A DNA stretch of 27,679 nt from UBA6901 sp964355495 (GCA_964355495.1 CAYHES010000012.1:1-27679); one strand, 5' to 3'. Shown: positions 1-6,980, numbered from the stretch's first letter. Made by a program: numbers and translations. Notes: generated from the sequence alone by a model not told the origin.

Positions 1-1
1 G

Positions 2-76
2 GAACGTAATAAGTTTCATGGCGACTGGAACTACGTCATAAAGCCCAAAGCTACAACGCGTAAGGCGCATTCGTAA
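2..76 (+). pseudogene. 3' end of a probable ISAzo13-family transposase (cut by window edge)
   Basis: The frame starting at base 2 is open for 24 codons and stops at 74-76. It contains the residues HGDWNYVIKPK. From memory, this resembles the conserved C-terminal WNY(T/V)I(R/K)P ending of ISAzo13-type (Rhodopirellula transposase DDE) proteins. Those proteins normally end right after this motif. Here eight extra residues are read from a 20-bp tandem repeat that begins at base 55, so the native stop may have been lost. Everything upstream lies outside the window, so it cannot be said whether the gene is intact. The family call rests on a very short match. Confidence 0.45.
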
Positions 77-94
77 CGCGTAAGGCGCATTCGT
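55..94. repeat. Perfect tandem duplication of a 20-bp unit
   Basis: The 20-bp unit AACGCGTAAGGCGCATTCGT occurs twice without a gap (55-74 and 75-94). It overlaps the end of the transposase-like frame and runs directly into a GTAG-headed hairpin. Two copies with no spacer are a local duplication, not a CRISPR array. Confidence 0.9.
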
Positions 95-172
95 AGGGCG
101 CCAATGAGCGTAGCGAATTGCGCCGAATGTTTTTGTCGATCGGTGGGTATCGCTTCGCTCCACCCACCCTAC
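93..172. repeat. Pair of oppositely oriented GTAG-headed REP hairpins (BIME-like)
   Basis: Left unit: GTAG at 93-96, then a hairpin at 97-124 with arms GGCGC(C)AAT and ATTGCGCC and the core GAGCGTAGCGA. Right unit on the minus strand: hairpin 142-168 with arms GGTGGGT/ACCCACC and core GCGAAGC, followed by CTAC at 169-172, which reads GTAG on the minus strand. The GTAG heads point outward, as in bacterial interspersed mosaic elements. The core GCGTAGCG also occurs in the REP beside the RAYT gene at 23.1 kb. Confidence 0.7.
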
Positions 173-273
173 ACATAATATTTCTCGGCGTTAGTTTTGA
201 CGTTCACCACGTACGCTGTGCACGAGCACCGCAAGGTTTTGGAAAGAAACCCGAGTCGAGGACTTCAGCAGTA

Positions 274-303
274 TTGGGATCGGATTAAAGTGCTCGCTAA
301 AAT
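274..303 (+). promoter_or_regulatory. Candidate sigma-70 promoter for the VOC gene
   Basis: TTGGGA (274-279) and TAAAAT (298-303) are separated by 18 bp, about 40 bp before the VOC start. A short perfect dyad, GAGGT-T-ACCTC, lies at 326-336 between the -10 and the start codon. It overlaps the only GAGG that could act as ribosome-binding site. Consensus match is moderate and nothing else supports it. Confidence 0.35.
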
Positions 304-344
304 ATTGGTATTATCACAAATATGTGAGGTTACCTCGATAATTC

Positions 345-767
345 ATGAAGCCACGAATCACTGTCGTCACAGTCTGCGTCGATGATCTGGAAAGATCACT
401 CCGATTCTACCGTGATGGCCTTGGGCTGAAGACGGAAGGCATCATCGGAACGGAATTCGAGCACGGCGCGGTTGCCTTCTTTGACCTGCAGGCCGGACTC
501 AAGCTCGCGATCTGGCCACGCACAAGCCTTGCGCAGGATTCCGGTCTCGCGCTGGGTAAGCCGAGTGCTACCGAACTCTCGCTTGGGCATAATGTTGCTT
601 CCAGGGCCGAGGTCGATGCGGTGATGGAGCAGGCCAGGAGGGCGGGTGCAATCATCGTAAAACCCGCCCAGGAAACCTTCTGGGGAGGCTACGCGGGCTA
701 CTTTCAGGATCCCGATCAGCATCTGTGGGAGGTGGTATGGAATCCGCAGTGGCTGTTTGCAGAATGA
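345..767 (+). CDS. VOC-family (glyoxalase/bleomycin-resistance fold) protein
   Basis: The 140-residue protein fits a single-domain vicinal-oxygen-chelate protein. It opens with the beta-strand ITVVTVCVDDLERSLRFYRDGLGL, typical of the fold, and ends with GGYAGYFQDPDQHLWEVVWNP, which carries the GYFxDPDGHxWE-type C-terminal motif with a Glu metal ligand. Members are metal-dependent lyases, dioxygenases or resistance proteins, and sequence alone does not give the substrate. No His follows the first strand at the usual place (TVCVDD instead of a His-bearing strand), so metal binding may be incomplete. It stands alone, with repeats on both sides and no operon partner. The start is the first ATG of the domain, with GAGG about 14 bp upstream. 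Confidence 0.85.
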   Translation: MKPRITVVTVCVDDLERSLRFYRDGLGLKTEGIIGTEFEHGAVAFFDLQAGLKLAIWPRTSLAQDSGLALGKPSATELSLGHNVASRAEVDAVMEQARRAGAIIVKPAQETFWGGYAGYFQDPDQHLWEVVWNPQWLFAE

Positions 768-868
768 GGTATAACCATTCGCTTAAGTCTGGCGTTCCTG
801 ACGGGCCGCAGTCTTGGTTCGCGTGTTCTGGTGCAGTGCTTCACAATTTCCGGGACATGGCCTGATCC

Positions 869-970
869 GGTCGGCGGAAAAACTGCTCCTGCGTTTTCCG
901 CACTTCCGCCATCCATGGCGGTCGTAGGTCGCCCTTCAGGGCGATGTGTCGGCCTAAAGGGCGACCTACA
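869..970. repeat. Composite intergenic repeat: GCAGGAGC-type REP plus a GTAG-headed REP pair
   Basis: 869-921 is a copy of the repeat that reappears inside iorB (8616-8660, opposite strand) and yadG (16865-16908). It carries GCTCCTGCGTTTTCCG flanked by GGTCGG and GCCAT. It is followed by GTAG at 924-927 with hairpin GTCGCCCTTCAGGGCGAT, and by the mirror unit ending at 970 (CTAC, GTAG on the minus strand). The 259-bp gap between the VOC and reductase genes (768-1026) holds this element and no gene that can be supported. Confidence 0.75.
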
Positions 971-1026
971 AAGCGTAATCAGAATTCTCCAAGTACAACA
1001 GGAACTGAGAAACGGGACATGAACCG

Positions 1027-2337
1027 ATGGGTTCCTTGAGCAGGGTAGTGTGGATCGCTCTTTACCTGGTGCTGGCACTGGCGCCGCTGATGGTGGCGGT
1101 CAGCATTTCCGCGCCGCCCGGCAACGGGTTCGGTTGGGACTTTGCGGTGGCGCTCGGGATCGGCGCGCTCGGTCTGATGGGGGCGATGCTGCTGCTGACC
1201 GCGCGCTTTCGCCGCGCGGCGGCTCCGTTCGGCGTGGATGTTATTTTCTACTTCCATCGCCTGATCGGTATCGCCATTCTCGGCGTCGTGCTGCTGCATG
1301 TGCTGATTCTGCTCGGCCTCGAACCGCCGCTCTGGCATTACCTCAAACCCGATGGACCCGGCTCCATGCACGCCGGCGTGGGTGCGCTGATTGCGCTCGG
1401 CTTGCTGGTGGGCAGCTCGGTGGCACGCAAGGCGCTGCATCTGCGTTACGATTTGTGGCGCAAGGCGCATGCTGTGCTGGCGATCACTGCGTTGGCGCTG
1501 AGCGCGGTGCATGTGGCGGGCATCAACTACTACTTCAGCGCACCGGCCATGCGTTTCCTGCTCGTGCTGCTGGCAGTGCTTTGGATCGCGCTCGTGATCT
1601 ATATGCGCGTCATCCGGCCCGCGCTGTTGTGGTGGCGGCCGTACGTGGTGGAGAGCGTGACGCCGGAGCGCGGCCGGGCCTGGACGCTGACCATGAGTCC
1701 GTCCGGGCACAGCGGGTTTCGTTTTCTGCCCGGGCAGTTCGCCTGGCTGACCATCGGCCATGGGCCATGGTCCATGCAGGAGCATCCGTTCTCCATCGTG
1801 TCGAGCGCGCAACAGCCGGGCCGCATTGCCTTCACCATCAAGGCGCTCGGTGATTTCACCGCCACCGTCGGCGCCATCGCACCCGGTCAAACCGCCTACG
1901 TCGACGGGCCGTATGGCGCCTTCAGTCCTGACCGGCATGACGCCACGGGCCTGGTGCTGATTGCCGGCGGCATCGGGATGGCGCCGCTGATGTGCATGCT
2001 GCGCACGCTCGCCGACCGCGGCGACCAGCGGTCCATTACGCTCGTTTACGCCTACCGCGATTTAGACAATCTCACGTTCCGCGAAGAGCTCGAATCCCTG
2101 GCCGGGCGGCTGCGACTGCGCACGGTGATTGTGTTGCGTCAGCCGCCCGCCGACTGGCCCGGCGAGCGCGGCATGCTCACCTCCGAGATGTTTGTGCGGC
2201 ACCTGCCTGCGGACTGTCGTCGCTGCCAGTATTATGTCTGCGGCCCGCAACCGATGCTGGCCGTGGTGGAAACGGCGTTACGCAAGGCGGGCGTATCGCT
2301 CGGCCGCATGCACTTCGAAATTTTCGACTGGGTCTGA
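1027..2337 (+). CDS. Membrane ferric-reductase-like flavohaem oxidoreductase
   Basis: The 436-residue protein has an N-terminal membrane half (about residues 8-200, five to six helices) and a C-terminal ferredoxin-NADP reductase half. Two His pairs, H77/H91 and H148/H162, each 14 residues apart on adjacent helices, are placed to hold two b-type hemes as in ferric reductase/NADPH oxidase proteins. The flavin motif HPFS is at 253-256, the pyridine-nucleotide motif GGIGMAP at 314-320, and YVCGPQPM at 403-410. It should pass electrons from cytoplasmic NAD(P)H through FAD and heme to the outer face. A 29-residue membrane peptide and a tetraheme c-cytochrome follow closely, which suggests a periplasmic electron acceptor. 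A GTG at codon 8 is an alternative start. The physiological substrate is unknown. Confidence 0.85.
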   Translation: MGSLSRVVWIALYLVLALAPLMVAVSISAPPGNGFGWDFAVALGIGALGLMGAMLLLTARFRRAAAPFGVDVIFYFHRLIGIAILGVVLLHVLILLGLEPPLWHYLKPDGPGSMHAGVGALIALGLLVGSSVARKALHLRYDLWRKAHAVLAITALALSAVHVAGINYYFSAPAMRFLLVLLAVLWIALVIYMRVIRPALLWWRPYVVESVTPERGRAWTLTMSPSGHSGFRFLPGQFAWLTIGHGPWSMQEHPFSIVSSAQQPGRIAFTIKALGDFTATVGAIAPGQTAYVDGPYGAFSPDRHDATGLVLIAGGIGMAPLMCMLRTLADRGDQRSITLVYAYRDLDNLTFREELESLAGRLRLRTVIVLRQPPADWPGERGMLTSEMFVRHLPADCRRCQYYVCGPQPMLAVVETALRKAGVSLGRMHFEIFDWV

Positions 2338-2350
2338 GGAGGCAACGACA

Positions 2351-2440
2351 ATGCGCTTATGGATGGCACGGGTGATGGCCGCTGTAGCGGTTACAGCGCT
2401 ACTGGCACTCGCACTATTGCTGGCCTGGCAAAGAAATTGA
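2351..2440 (+). CDS. 29-residue single-helix membrane peptide
   Basis: An ATG preceded by GGAGG (2337-2341 region, 9 bp away) opens a 29-codon frame ending at 2440. The peptide starts MRLWMARVMAA, continues as one hydrophobic helix rich in Ala and Leu, and ends WQRN. It is wedged between the flavohaem reductase (13 bp upstream) and the tetraheme cytochrome (14 bp downstream). The good ribosome-binding site, tight spacing and clean one-helix composition argue for a real small subunit or assembly peptide of the same complex. No family is recognised. Confidence 0.6.
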   Translation: MRLWMARVMAAVAVTALLALALLLAWQRN

Positions 2441-2454
2441 GGCGCTGCGGCCCG

Positions 2455-2817
2455 ATGATCCTGCGCACCTTCCTGTTGCTCGTGCTGTTCGCGACCGCTG
2501 CCTCGGCCGTGGCCATCGAGTTGCCGTCGCGCGCCGGCGCCGTGTCTTTCGACCACGGCCGCCACATTGCGTACGAAAAGGGAAATTGTGCTATCTGTCA
2601 TCACACCTCGACGGGAGCCGATGTGCGTGAGACCTGCCGGCAGTGTCATCGTCCTTCTGCGCCCACCTTGCCGGATTCCCGCACTGCTTTTCATGGCAAC
2701 TGTATCGGCTGTCATGACAGGCTGCGTCGCAGCGAACAAGCTGCTGGACCGACCAAGCGCTGTTCCGGTTGCCACCGACAGGTGGATGTGAACGGCGGCA
2801 ATGCACAACGGCCGTGA
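2455..2817 (+). CDS. Tetraheme class III (c3/c7-type) periplasmic cytochrome c
   Basis: The 120-residue protein has a Sec signal peptide (about residues 1-19, FLLLVLFATAASA). The mature part has four CXXCH heme-attachment motifs: CAICH 45-49, CRQCH 61-65, CIGCH 83-87 and CSGCH 103-107. SFDHGRH at 31-37 resembles the FxHxxH segment that gives axial ligands in c3/c7 cytochromes. H50 and H80 are further candidate distal ligands. The frame is open further upstream, but ATG 2455 is the start that produces a signal peptide. As the last gene of the reductase trio it probably takes electrons from the membrane flavohaem protein in the periplasm. Assembly would require the cytochrome c maturation system, which is not in the window. 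Confidence 0.85.
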   Translation: MILRTFLLLVLFATAASAVAIELPSRAGAVSFDHGRHIAYEKGNCAICHHTSTGADVRETCRQCHRPSAPTLPDSRTAFHGNCIGCHDRLRRSEQAAGPTKRCSGCHRQVDVNGGNAQRP

Positions 2818-2948
2818 TGCCATGACGCCCGTTCATGCGCCGTGAAATTCGGCTGCACGGTCTGCGAGTTGTAACACCTGAATCGCCGCTGTGCCGTGGA
2901 AGGATGAACAGCGGTTAGCGAGTTGTGGTACTCACGGGGGAGATAGTT

Positions 2949-3389
2949 ATGGCATCGGCGAAAGAACGGGCTCAAATGCTTTCTCAGGAAATGCGGGACG
3001 CCATCCGGACTGCGCGCACGGCGAGCACACGCGCCCGGATGGCGGGTGAGGAGTTCAAGAATCTGCTGGTCCAAGTCGAGGCCGAGGCCGAGGCGGCGAG
3101 AAATGTAGTGGAGTATCCAGGCGGTCGCTACGAGTGCAATGCCTGCCACCAGCCCGTGATATTTACCGAAACCCAGCGCGAGTTGCCGCCCTGCGACAGT
3201 TGCGGCCGTAGCAGCGGGTATAGCGGCCCGCCCCCGCGGGTTCTTGATGTGATTCCTGTCACGCCGCGGAAATTTTCCGCCGGGCTCTATGAATGCACGC
3301 ATTGCCGTGCGCCGGTGGCCCTGGTCGAGGGTTACGATATGCTCTCGCCTTGCGAGTTCTGCGGCGCAACAGAGTTCCGCGCGCTCTGA
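2949..3389 (+). CDS. Tandem zinc-ribbon protein with N-terminal coiled coil
   Basis: The 146-residue protein has a charged, Ala/Glu-rich helical N-terminus (about 1-55) likely to form a coiled coil. Two zinc ribbons follow. The first has C63/C66 and C82/C85 (CNAC...CDSC), the second C116/C119 and C135/C138 (CTHC...CEFC). The pattern resembles a duplicated version of the ribbon in the DUF1451/YbeL group, but family membership is inference from the Cys spacing. ATG 2949 is chosen over an in-frame upstream GTG because GGGGGAG lies 7 bp before it. No signal or membrane segment is visible, so it should be cytoplasmic. Its function is unknown. Confidence 0.75.
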   Translation: MASAKERAQMLSQEMRDAIRTARTASTRARMAGEEFKNLLVQVEAEAEAARNVVEYPGGRYECNACHQPVIFTETQRELPPCDSCGRSSGYSGPPPRVLDVIPVTPRKFSAGLYECTHCRAPVALVEGYDMLSPCEFCGATEFRAL

Positions 3390-3515
3390 GAGTTTTCAAG
3401 TGCCATTCTGGTCAGAGAGCAATTTTTGCTAATATTTCGAATGGATTTCTCTCTGACTTGGGCTTCTGAGCAGTTCAGCCCCGCGCCAGAACGACACACC
3501 AAGAGGGCTATACCC

Positions 3516-4013
3516 ATGCCGACCCTGCCTTTACACATTTCCTTCCTCCTTCTCGTCGCGCTGCTGTTCGGCGGTTGCGCCACACGCTTCGACATCGGCG
3601 CCGCGGAACAGCGCATCACTCCGCAACAGGCCGCGAACAACATTGGACTGGTCCAGAACAAAACCATCGCCTGGGGCGGCATCATCGTGGCGGCCAGGAA
3701 TCTGGCCAGCCAGACCCAGCTGGAAGTTCTGAGCTACCCGCTGGATGAACACGGTCGCCCGCAACGGGAGGCAAAAGCAGGCGGGCGTTTCATTGCTCTG
3801 CATTCCGGCTATCTGGAGCTGGCGAATTACGCAGAAGGCCGGCTCGTGACGATGACGGGCACGGTCAACGAAACGCGCGCTGGTAGTGTGGGTGAGGCGC
3901 ACTATGTGTTCCCGGTACTGGCGATCAAAAACCTGTTCTTGTGGCCAACGCCGGATGAAGAAGCCACCAAGCCGCAATTCCACTTCGGAGTCGGAGTCGG
4001 CATCAGCCGTTGA
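3516..4013 (+). CDS. slp: Slp-family outer-membrane lipoprotein
   Basis: The 165-residue protein begins with a lipoprotein signal (MPTLPLHISFLLLVALLFGGC). C21 is the lipidated Cys and no Asp follows it, so outer-membrane sorting is expected. The mature domain has the Slp features ITPQQAANN, VQNKTIAWGGIIVAARN, an LEVLSYPLDEHGRP segment and a terminal FPVLAIKNLFLWP. Slp lipoproteins in enterobacteria are induced in stationary phase or on starvation, and their molecular role is not settled. ATG 3516 is preferred over the upstream in-frame start because it gives the signal peptide and has AAGAGGG 8 bp before it. A TAATAT hexamer at 3430-3435 could be the -10 of its promoter. Confidence 0.85.
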   Translation: MPTLPLHISFLLLVALLFGGCATRFDIGAAEQRITPQQAANNIGLVQNKTIAWGGIIVAARNLASQTQLEVLSYPLDEHGRPQREAKAGGRFIALHSGYLELANYAEGRLVTMTGTVNETRAGSVGEAHYVFPVLAIKNLFLWPTPDEEATKPQFHFGVGVGISR

Positions 4014-4032
4014 CGTGCCGGGAAATGCCGTG

Positions 4033-4054
4033 ACTGCTCAGTGAGCAGTTGTTT
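4033..4054 (+). terminator. Weak candidate terminator after slp
   Basis: ACTGCTCA and TGAGCAGT (4033-4049) form an 8-bp dyad about 20 bp after the slp stop, followed by TGTTT. The loop is very short and the T-tract is broken, so termination would be weak. It faces the convergent pirin gene. Confidence 0.35.
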
Positions 4055-4086
4055 CTGCTGTTACAAGCTTGTGGAGCGAGCGCCCC

Positions 4087-4112
4087 GTCTCGCCTCCCGC
4101 GGGGAGAGGCGG
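4087..4112. repeat. CCTCCCGC/GGGGAGAGG hairpin repeat
   Basis: The segment CGCCTCCCGCGGGGAGAGGCGG folds on itself and resembles the CCCTCTCCC...GGGAGAGGG hairpins at 16.6, 16.8 and 18.7 kb. It fills the gap between convergent slp and pirin genes and could stop transcription from either side, but it has no clear T-tract. Confidence 0.5.
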
Positions 4113-4123
4113 ATCTCGCTGTA

Positions 4124-5017
4124 TCAGAAATCGATCCTGCCCATGCGTCCGGACTGGTAATCGCGGAATGCCTGCTCGATTTCCTCGCGCGTGTTCATCA
4201 CGAACGGGCCGTAGCGCGCCACCGGCTCGTTGAGCGGCACACCGGCGAGCAGCAGCAGGTCGGCCGGTGAGTCGGCATCCTTATCGACCGAGAGTGACAC
4301 CGTATTGCCATCACCGAGTCGTGCCATCTGACCTTCGCGCACCGGCTTGCGATCCGCACCGACCTGCACCGTGCCCGAGATGAGGTAGACAAGCGCGTTG
4401 TAGCCGGCCGGCACGGACTGCGTCGTCGCGCCACCCGGCTGCAGGGTGTAGTGCAGATAATGGATTGGCGTGCGCGTGTCGATGACGGCACTCACGCCCA
4501 TGGCTTGGCCGGCGATCACGCCCACCTTCACTTTGCCGTCGGTGCTGACTGCCTGCGGGATGCCGGTGCGCGGGATCTCCTGATAGCGCGGCGTCATCAT
4601 CTTGTCGTGCGCCGGCAGGTTCACCCAGATCTGGAAGCCGTGCATCACGCCGCCGTCGCGCATGAATTCGTCCGAGGGTACTTCGGAATGCACCACGCCG
4701 GCACCGGCCGTCATCCACTGCACATCGCCGGGCAGAAGCTTGCCGGCATGACCGGCCGAGTCCTTGTGCTGGAATCCGCCGGATAACAGATAGGTCACGG
4801 TCTCGAAACCGCGATGCGGATGATCGGGTGCGCCGATGCCTTCGCCCGGCCCCCAGGTGACCGGCCCGAGATGATCGAGCAGCAGAAACGGATCGACCTG
4901 CATCAGCTCCTTCGTGGGAAAGGGTCTGCGCACAGGGAAGCCGCCGCCTTCCAGCGTGCGCACGCTGTCAATCACGGTGACGACGGAACGTTGTCTGTTT
5001 CCTGTCTGGTCAGGCAT
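4124..5017 (-). CDS. Pirin-family bicupin protein
   Basis: The 297-residue protein has the pirin N-terminal cupin with HPHRGFETVTYLLSG. The four metal ligands of human pirin map to H66, H68, H110 and E112. The C-terminal cupin contains GYNALVYLISG. Pirins bind iron, and several bacterial members oxidise quercetin, while others act as redox-sensing partners. The native substrate here is unknown. It is the last gene of the minus-strand set YhhW, GST, DoxX, pirin, but a terminator-like hairpin (5067-5097) separates it from DoxX, so it may be only partly co-transcribed. The start gives the full cupin domain with little extension. Confidence 0.9.
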   Translation of the reverse strand: MPDQTGNRQRSVVTVIDSVRTLEGGGFPVRRPFPTKELMQVDPFLLLDHLGPVTWGPGEGIGAPDHPHRGFETVTYLLSGGFQHKDSAGHAGKLLPGDVQWMTAGAGVVHSEVPSDEFMRDGGVMHGFQIWVNLPAHDKMMTPRYQEIPRTGIPQAVSTDGKVKVGVIAGQAMGVSAVIDTRTPIHYLHYTLQPGGATTQSVPAGYNALVYLISGTVQVGADRKPVREGQMARLGDGNTVSLSVDKDADSPADLLLLAGVPLNEPVARYGPFVMNTREEIEQAFRDYQSGRMGRIDF

Positions 5018-5029
5018 GCGCGGTTCTCA

Positions 5030-5056
5030 GTAGGGTGGGGCAGGGCCCCACCCTAC
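5030..5056. repeat. GTAG-bounded perfect palindrome
   Basis: A 27-bp palindrome with 12-bp arms GTAGGGTGGGGC/GCCCCACCCTAC and a 3-bp loop lies 13 bp upstream of the pirin start. Both ends read GTAG on their own strand, as in the REP family scattered through the window. It lies in the probable leader of the pirin gene and could affect its translation. Confidence 0.7.
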
Positions 5057-5066
5057 GGCTACATGT

Positions 5067-5097
5067 AAAAAGAAACGGGCCGCTTGCGCAGCCCGTT
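5067..5097 (-). terminator. Rho-independent terminator after doxX
   Basis: On the minus strand, AACGGGC and GCCCGTT (5091-5097 and 5074-5080) form a 7-bp stem around TGCGCAAGCG. The stem is followed by TTTCTTTTT (5067-5073 and beyond). It begins 8 bases past the doxX stop codon. Position and T-run support an intrinsic terminator between doxX and the downstream pirin gene. Confidence 0.65.
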
Positions 5098-5104
5098 GTG
5101 AGAC

Positions 5105-5491
5105 TTACTTTTTGTCGACACTCATCGGGCCGGAACCGTTGGCCATGATGAGCAGTAAGCCGCCCATGATCGCCAGGTTTTTCATGAACATATTTATCTC
5201 GGCCGGCACTGCCCAGAAGTTATGGAAGATGACGGTCACCGGAATCATCCACAGCAGCAGGGCAGTGGCACCGAGCCGGGCTTTGAAGCCGACAATGATC
5301 ATGGCGGACGCGGCGAGTTCAATGACGATGGTGATGGTGAGCAGCACATCCACCATCGGCAGACCTTTGCTCGACATATAACCGGCGGTAGCGGCGAACC
5401 CGCCGATCTTGCCGATGCCGGACTTGAGGAAGATGAGCGCGAGCAGGATGCGCCCGACGAGCGGGCCGAACTTGTCAATGGTGTTTTGCAT
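5105..5491 (-). CDS. DoxX/YqjF-type membrane protein
   Basis: The 128-residue protein has four predicted membrane helices. It opens with LVGRILLALIFLKSGIGKIGGF, the DoxX-family signature helix, and contains GLPMVDVLLTITIVIELAASAMIIVGFKARLGA. DoxX proteins such as E. coli YqjF and YhaH lie in the inner membrane and are linked to redox stress or quinone-related chemistry. Their biochemical activity is not established. It lies 59 bp downstream of the GST gene on the same strand and is followed by a terminator. Adjacent GST, pirin and a YhaJ-like regulator strongly suggest the same regulon as in E. coli. Confidence 0.88.
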   Translation of the reverse strand: MQNTIDKFGPLVGRILLALIFLKSGIGKIGGFAATAGYMSSKGLPMVDVLLTITIVIELAASAMIIVGFKARLGATALLLWMIPVTVIFHNFWAVPAEINMFMKNLAIMGGLLLIMANGSGPMSVDKK

Positions 5492-5550
5492 GGATCGTTC
5501 TCCGTGTTGTTGAGGTTAGTGAAAAATTCCGCGGCGTTCGCCACGCCTTG

Positions 5551-6159
5551 CTACTTCGTAAGTCCTTCCGCCCTGAGCACCGCCTGCACTGAAGGTCGTG
5601 CCGCGATGCGCCCAAGGTATTCCGTCAGTGCCGGCCATGGGCCGAGATCTACCTTGAGGCGCGGACTCCAGCCCAGCACGACAAACAGGTAGGCATCGGC
5701 AACCGTGAAACGCTCGCCCATGAGGTAAGGCCGGTTGCCGAGGCGTTGCGTCAGGTAGTCGAAGCGTTTGGCCAGCAGGCTGAGCTGGTTCTCGCGCCAT
5801 TCCGGTGGGAGCTTCGGATTGAACAACGGGCTGTATTGCTTGTGCACTTCGGTGGCGATGTAGTTCAGCCATTCGTCCAGGCGGTAGCGTTCCATCGTAC
5901 CGGCGGCCGGCGCCAATCCGGACTGCGGTTTCTGGTCGGCAATGTACTGGAGAATCACCGCGCCTTCGGTCAGCACCTCGCCGTTGTCGAGGCGCAGCGC
6001 CGGTACCGAGCCTTTCGGATTGACCTCCAGATAGTTCTCGCCGGAAGCGGTGCGGCGGGTGTCGCGGTCCATTTTGTCGAGTTCGAAATCGAGTCCGGCC
6101 TCGCGCAGGGCGATGTGCGAGGCCAGTGAGCAGACGCCGGGGACGTAATAGAGCTTCAT
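5551..6159 (-). CDS. gstA: Beta-class glutathione S-transferase
   Basis: The 202-residue protein begins MKLYYVPGVCSLASHIALREAG and has Cys at position 10, the diagnostic residue of bacterial beta-class GSTs. The thioredoxin-fold domain includes NPKGSVPAL (cis-Pro) and EGAVILQYIAD. An all-helical C-terminal domain follows, with GERFTVADAYLFVVLGW. It conjugates glutathione to electrophiles or reduces them, in the cytoplasm. A longer frame exists upstream, but ATG 6159 is the family start, has AGGAAC 8 bp before it, and begins 22 bp after the YhhW stop. Its place between YhhW and DoxX suggests joint handling of quinones or nitroaromatic-type electrophiles. Confidence 0.93.
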   Translation of the reverse strand: MKLYYVPGVCSLASHIALREAGLDFELDKMDRDTRRTASGENYLEVNPKGSVPALRLDNGEVLTEGAVILQYIADQKPQSGLAPAAGTMERYRLDEWLNYIATEVHKQYSPLFNPKLPPEWRENQLSLLAKRFDYLTQRLGNRPYLMGERFTVADAYLFVVLGWSPRLKVDLGPWPALTEYLGRIAARPSVQAVLRAEGLTK

Positions 6160-6181
6160 GGTTTGTTCCTGGTTGAGAGCG

Positions 6182-6880
6182 TCACGGCAGATCGAACACC
6201 AGCACTTCCGCATCGCGACCCTGTCCGAGGCGCAGTTGTGTTTCATCTTCGACGCGTGTGCCATCGCCTGCGACCAGCGCTGTGCCGTTCAGTGCCACCT
6301 GCCCGCGCGCGATGTGAATATACGCGTGCCGGCCCGGCGCGAGCGCGTGCGAAACTGCGGCACTGCCATTGAGCCGGGTGGCATAGAGAAAGGCATCCTG
6401 GTGAATAGTGACTGAGCCGTCGCGCCCGTCGGGCGAGGCGATGAGGCGCAACTGGCCGTTGAGTTCGGACGGAGCGAAATGCTTTTGCTCGTATCCTGGC
6501 GCATGACCTGCACGATCCGGCAGGATCCAGATTTGCAGGAAGTGCACCAGTTCGGTAGCCGAGGCATTGAACTCGCTATGGCGCACACCGGTGCCGGCGC
6601 TCATGCGCTGTACGTCGCCGGGGCGGATCACCGAACCGGTGCCGAGGCTGTCCTTGTGTTCGAGCGCGCCCTCCAGCACGTAGCTCACGATCTCCATGTC
6701 GCGGTGACCGTGGGTCGGGAAGCCGGCGCCCGGCGCCACCCGGTCTTCGTTGATGACGCGCAGTACCGAGAATTGCACATGCGCCGGATCGAAATAATCG
6801 GCGAAGGAAAAACTGTGAAAACTGTCCAGCCAGCCATGGTTGGCATGGCCGCGTTCCGTGCCTTTTCGAATATCGATCAT
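6182..6880 (-). CDS. yhhW: YhhW-type pirin (quercetin 2,3-dioxygenase-like bicupin)
   Basis: The 232-residue protein matches the length of E. coli YhhW. It has the subfamily start MIDIRKGTERGHANHGWLDSFHSFSFADYFDP. Metal ligands are H57, H59, H101 and E103, in THGHRDMEIVSYVLEG and RHSEFN. The C-terminal cupin is shorter. YhhW has quercetinase activity in vitro, but its natural substrate is unsettled. This gene is the first of the minus-strand set and is divergent from the LysR gene, with a 179-bp shared control region. The second, longer pirin in the same cluster is clearly paralogous but of a different subfamily, so this is not a recent duplication. Confidence 0.9.
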   Translation of the reverse strand: MIDIRKGTERGHANHGWLDSFHSFSFADYFDPAHVQFSVLRVINEDRVAPGAGFPTHGHRDMEIVSYVLEGALEHKDSLGTGSVIRPGDVQRMSAGTGVRHSEFNASATELVHFLQIWILPDRAGHAPGYEQKHFAPSELNGQLRLIASPDGRDGSVTIHQDAFLYATRLNGSAAVSHALAPGRHAYIHIARGQVALNGTALVAGDGTRVEDETQLRLGQGRDAEVLVFDLP

Positions 6881-6906
6881 GTTCCGGATTGTTCACCTAA
6901 TTCCAA

Positions 6907-6966
6907 TCGCGGCCCGGAGGTCGCTCCTGCACACACCGGCCTGTAGGAGCGGCCTTCTGGCCGCGA
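6907..6966. repeat. Inverted pair of GxAGGAGC-type REPs
   Basis: The right unit reads GTAG (6943-6946) then GAGCGGCCTTCTGGCCGCGA. The left unit is on the minus strand and begins GCAGGAGCGACC before CCGGGCCGCGA. The units are head to head around ACACACCGGCCT. They belong to the same broad family as the GCAGGAGCxGTTTTCCGGCCG sequences inside iorB and yadG. The pair lies between the yhhW start and the candidate operator. Confidence 0.75.
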
Positions 6967-6980
6967 TTAATTCTGAAATC

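Noticed and set aside
55..94. Possible CRISPR array
   Set aside because: Only two copies with no spacer between them and no cas genes in the window. It is a simple tandem duplication.
831..1022. A 63-codon frame before the ferric-reductase gene
   Set aside because: It is mostly the translated REP composite at 869-970 and has no ribosome-binding site or protein-like composition.
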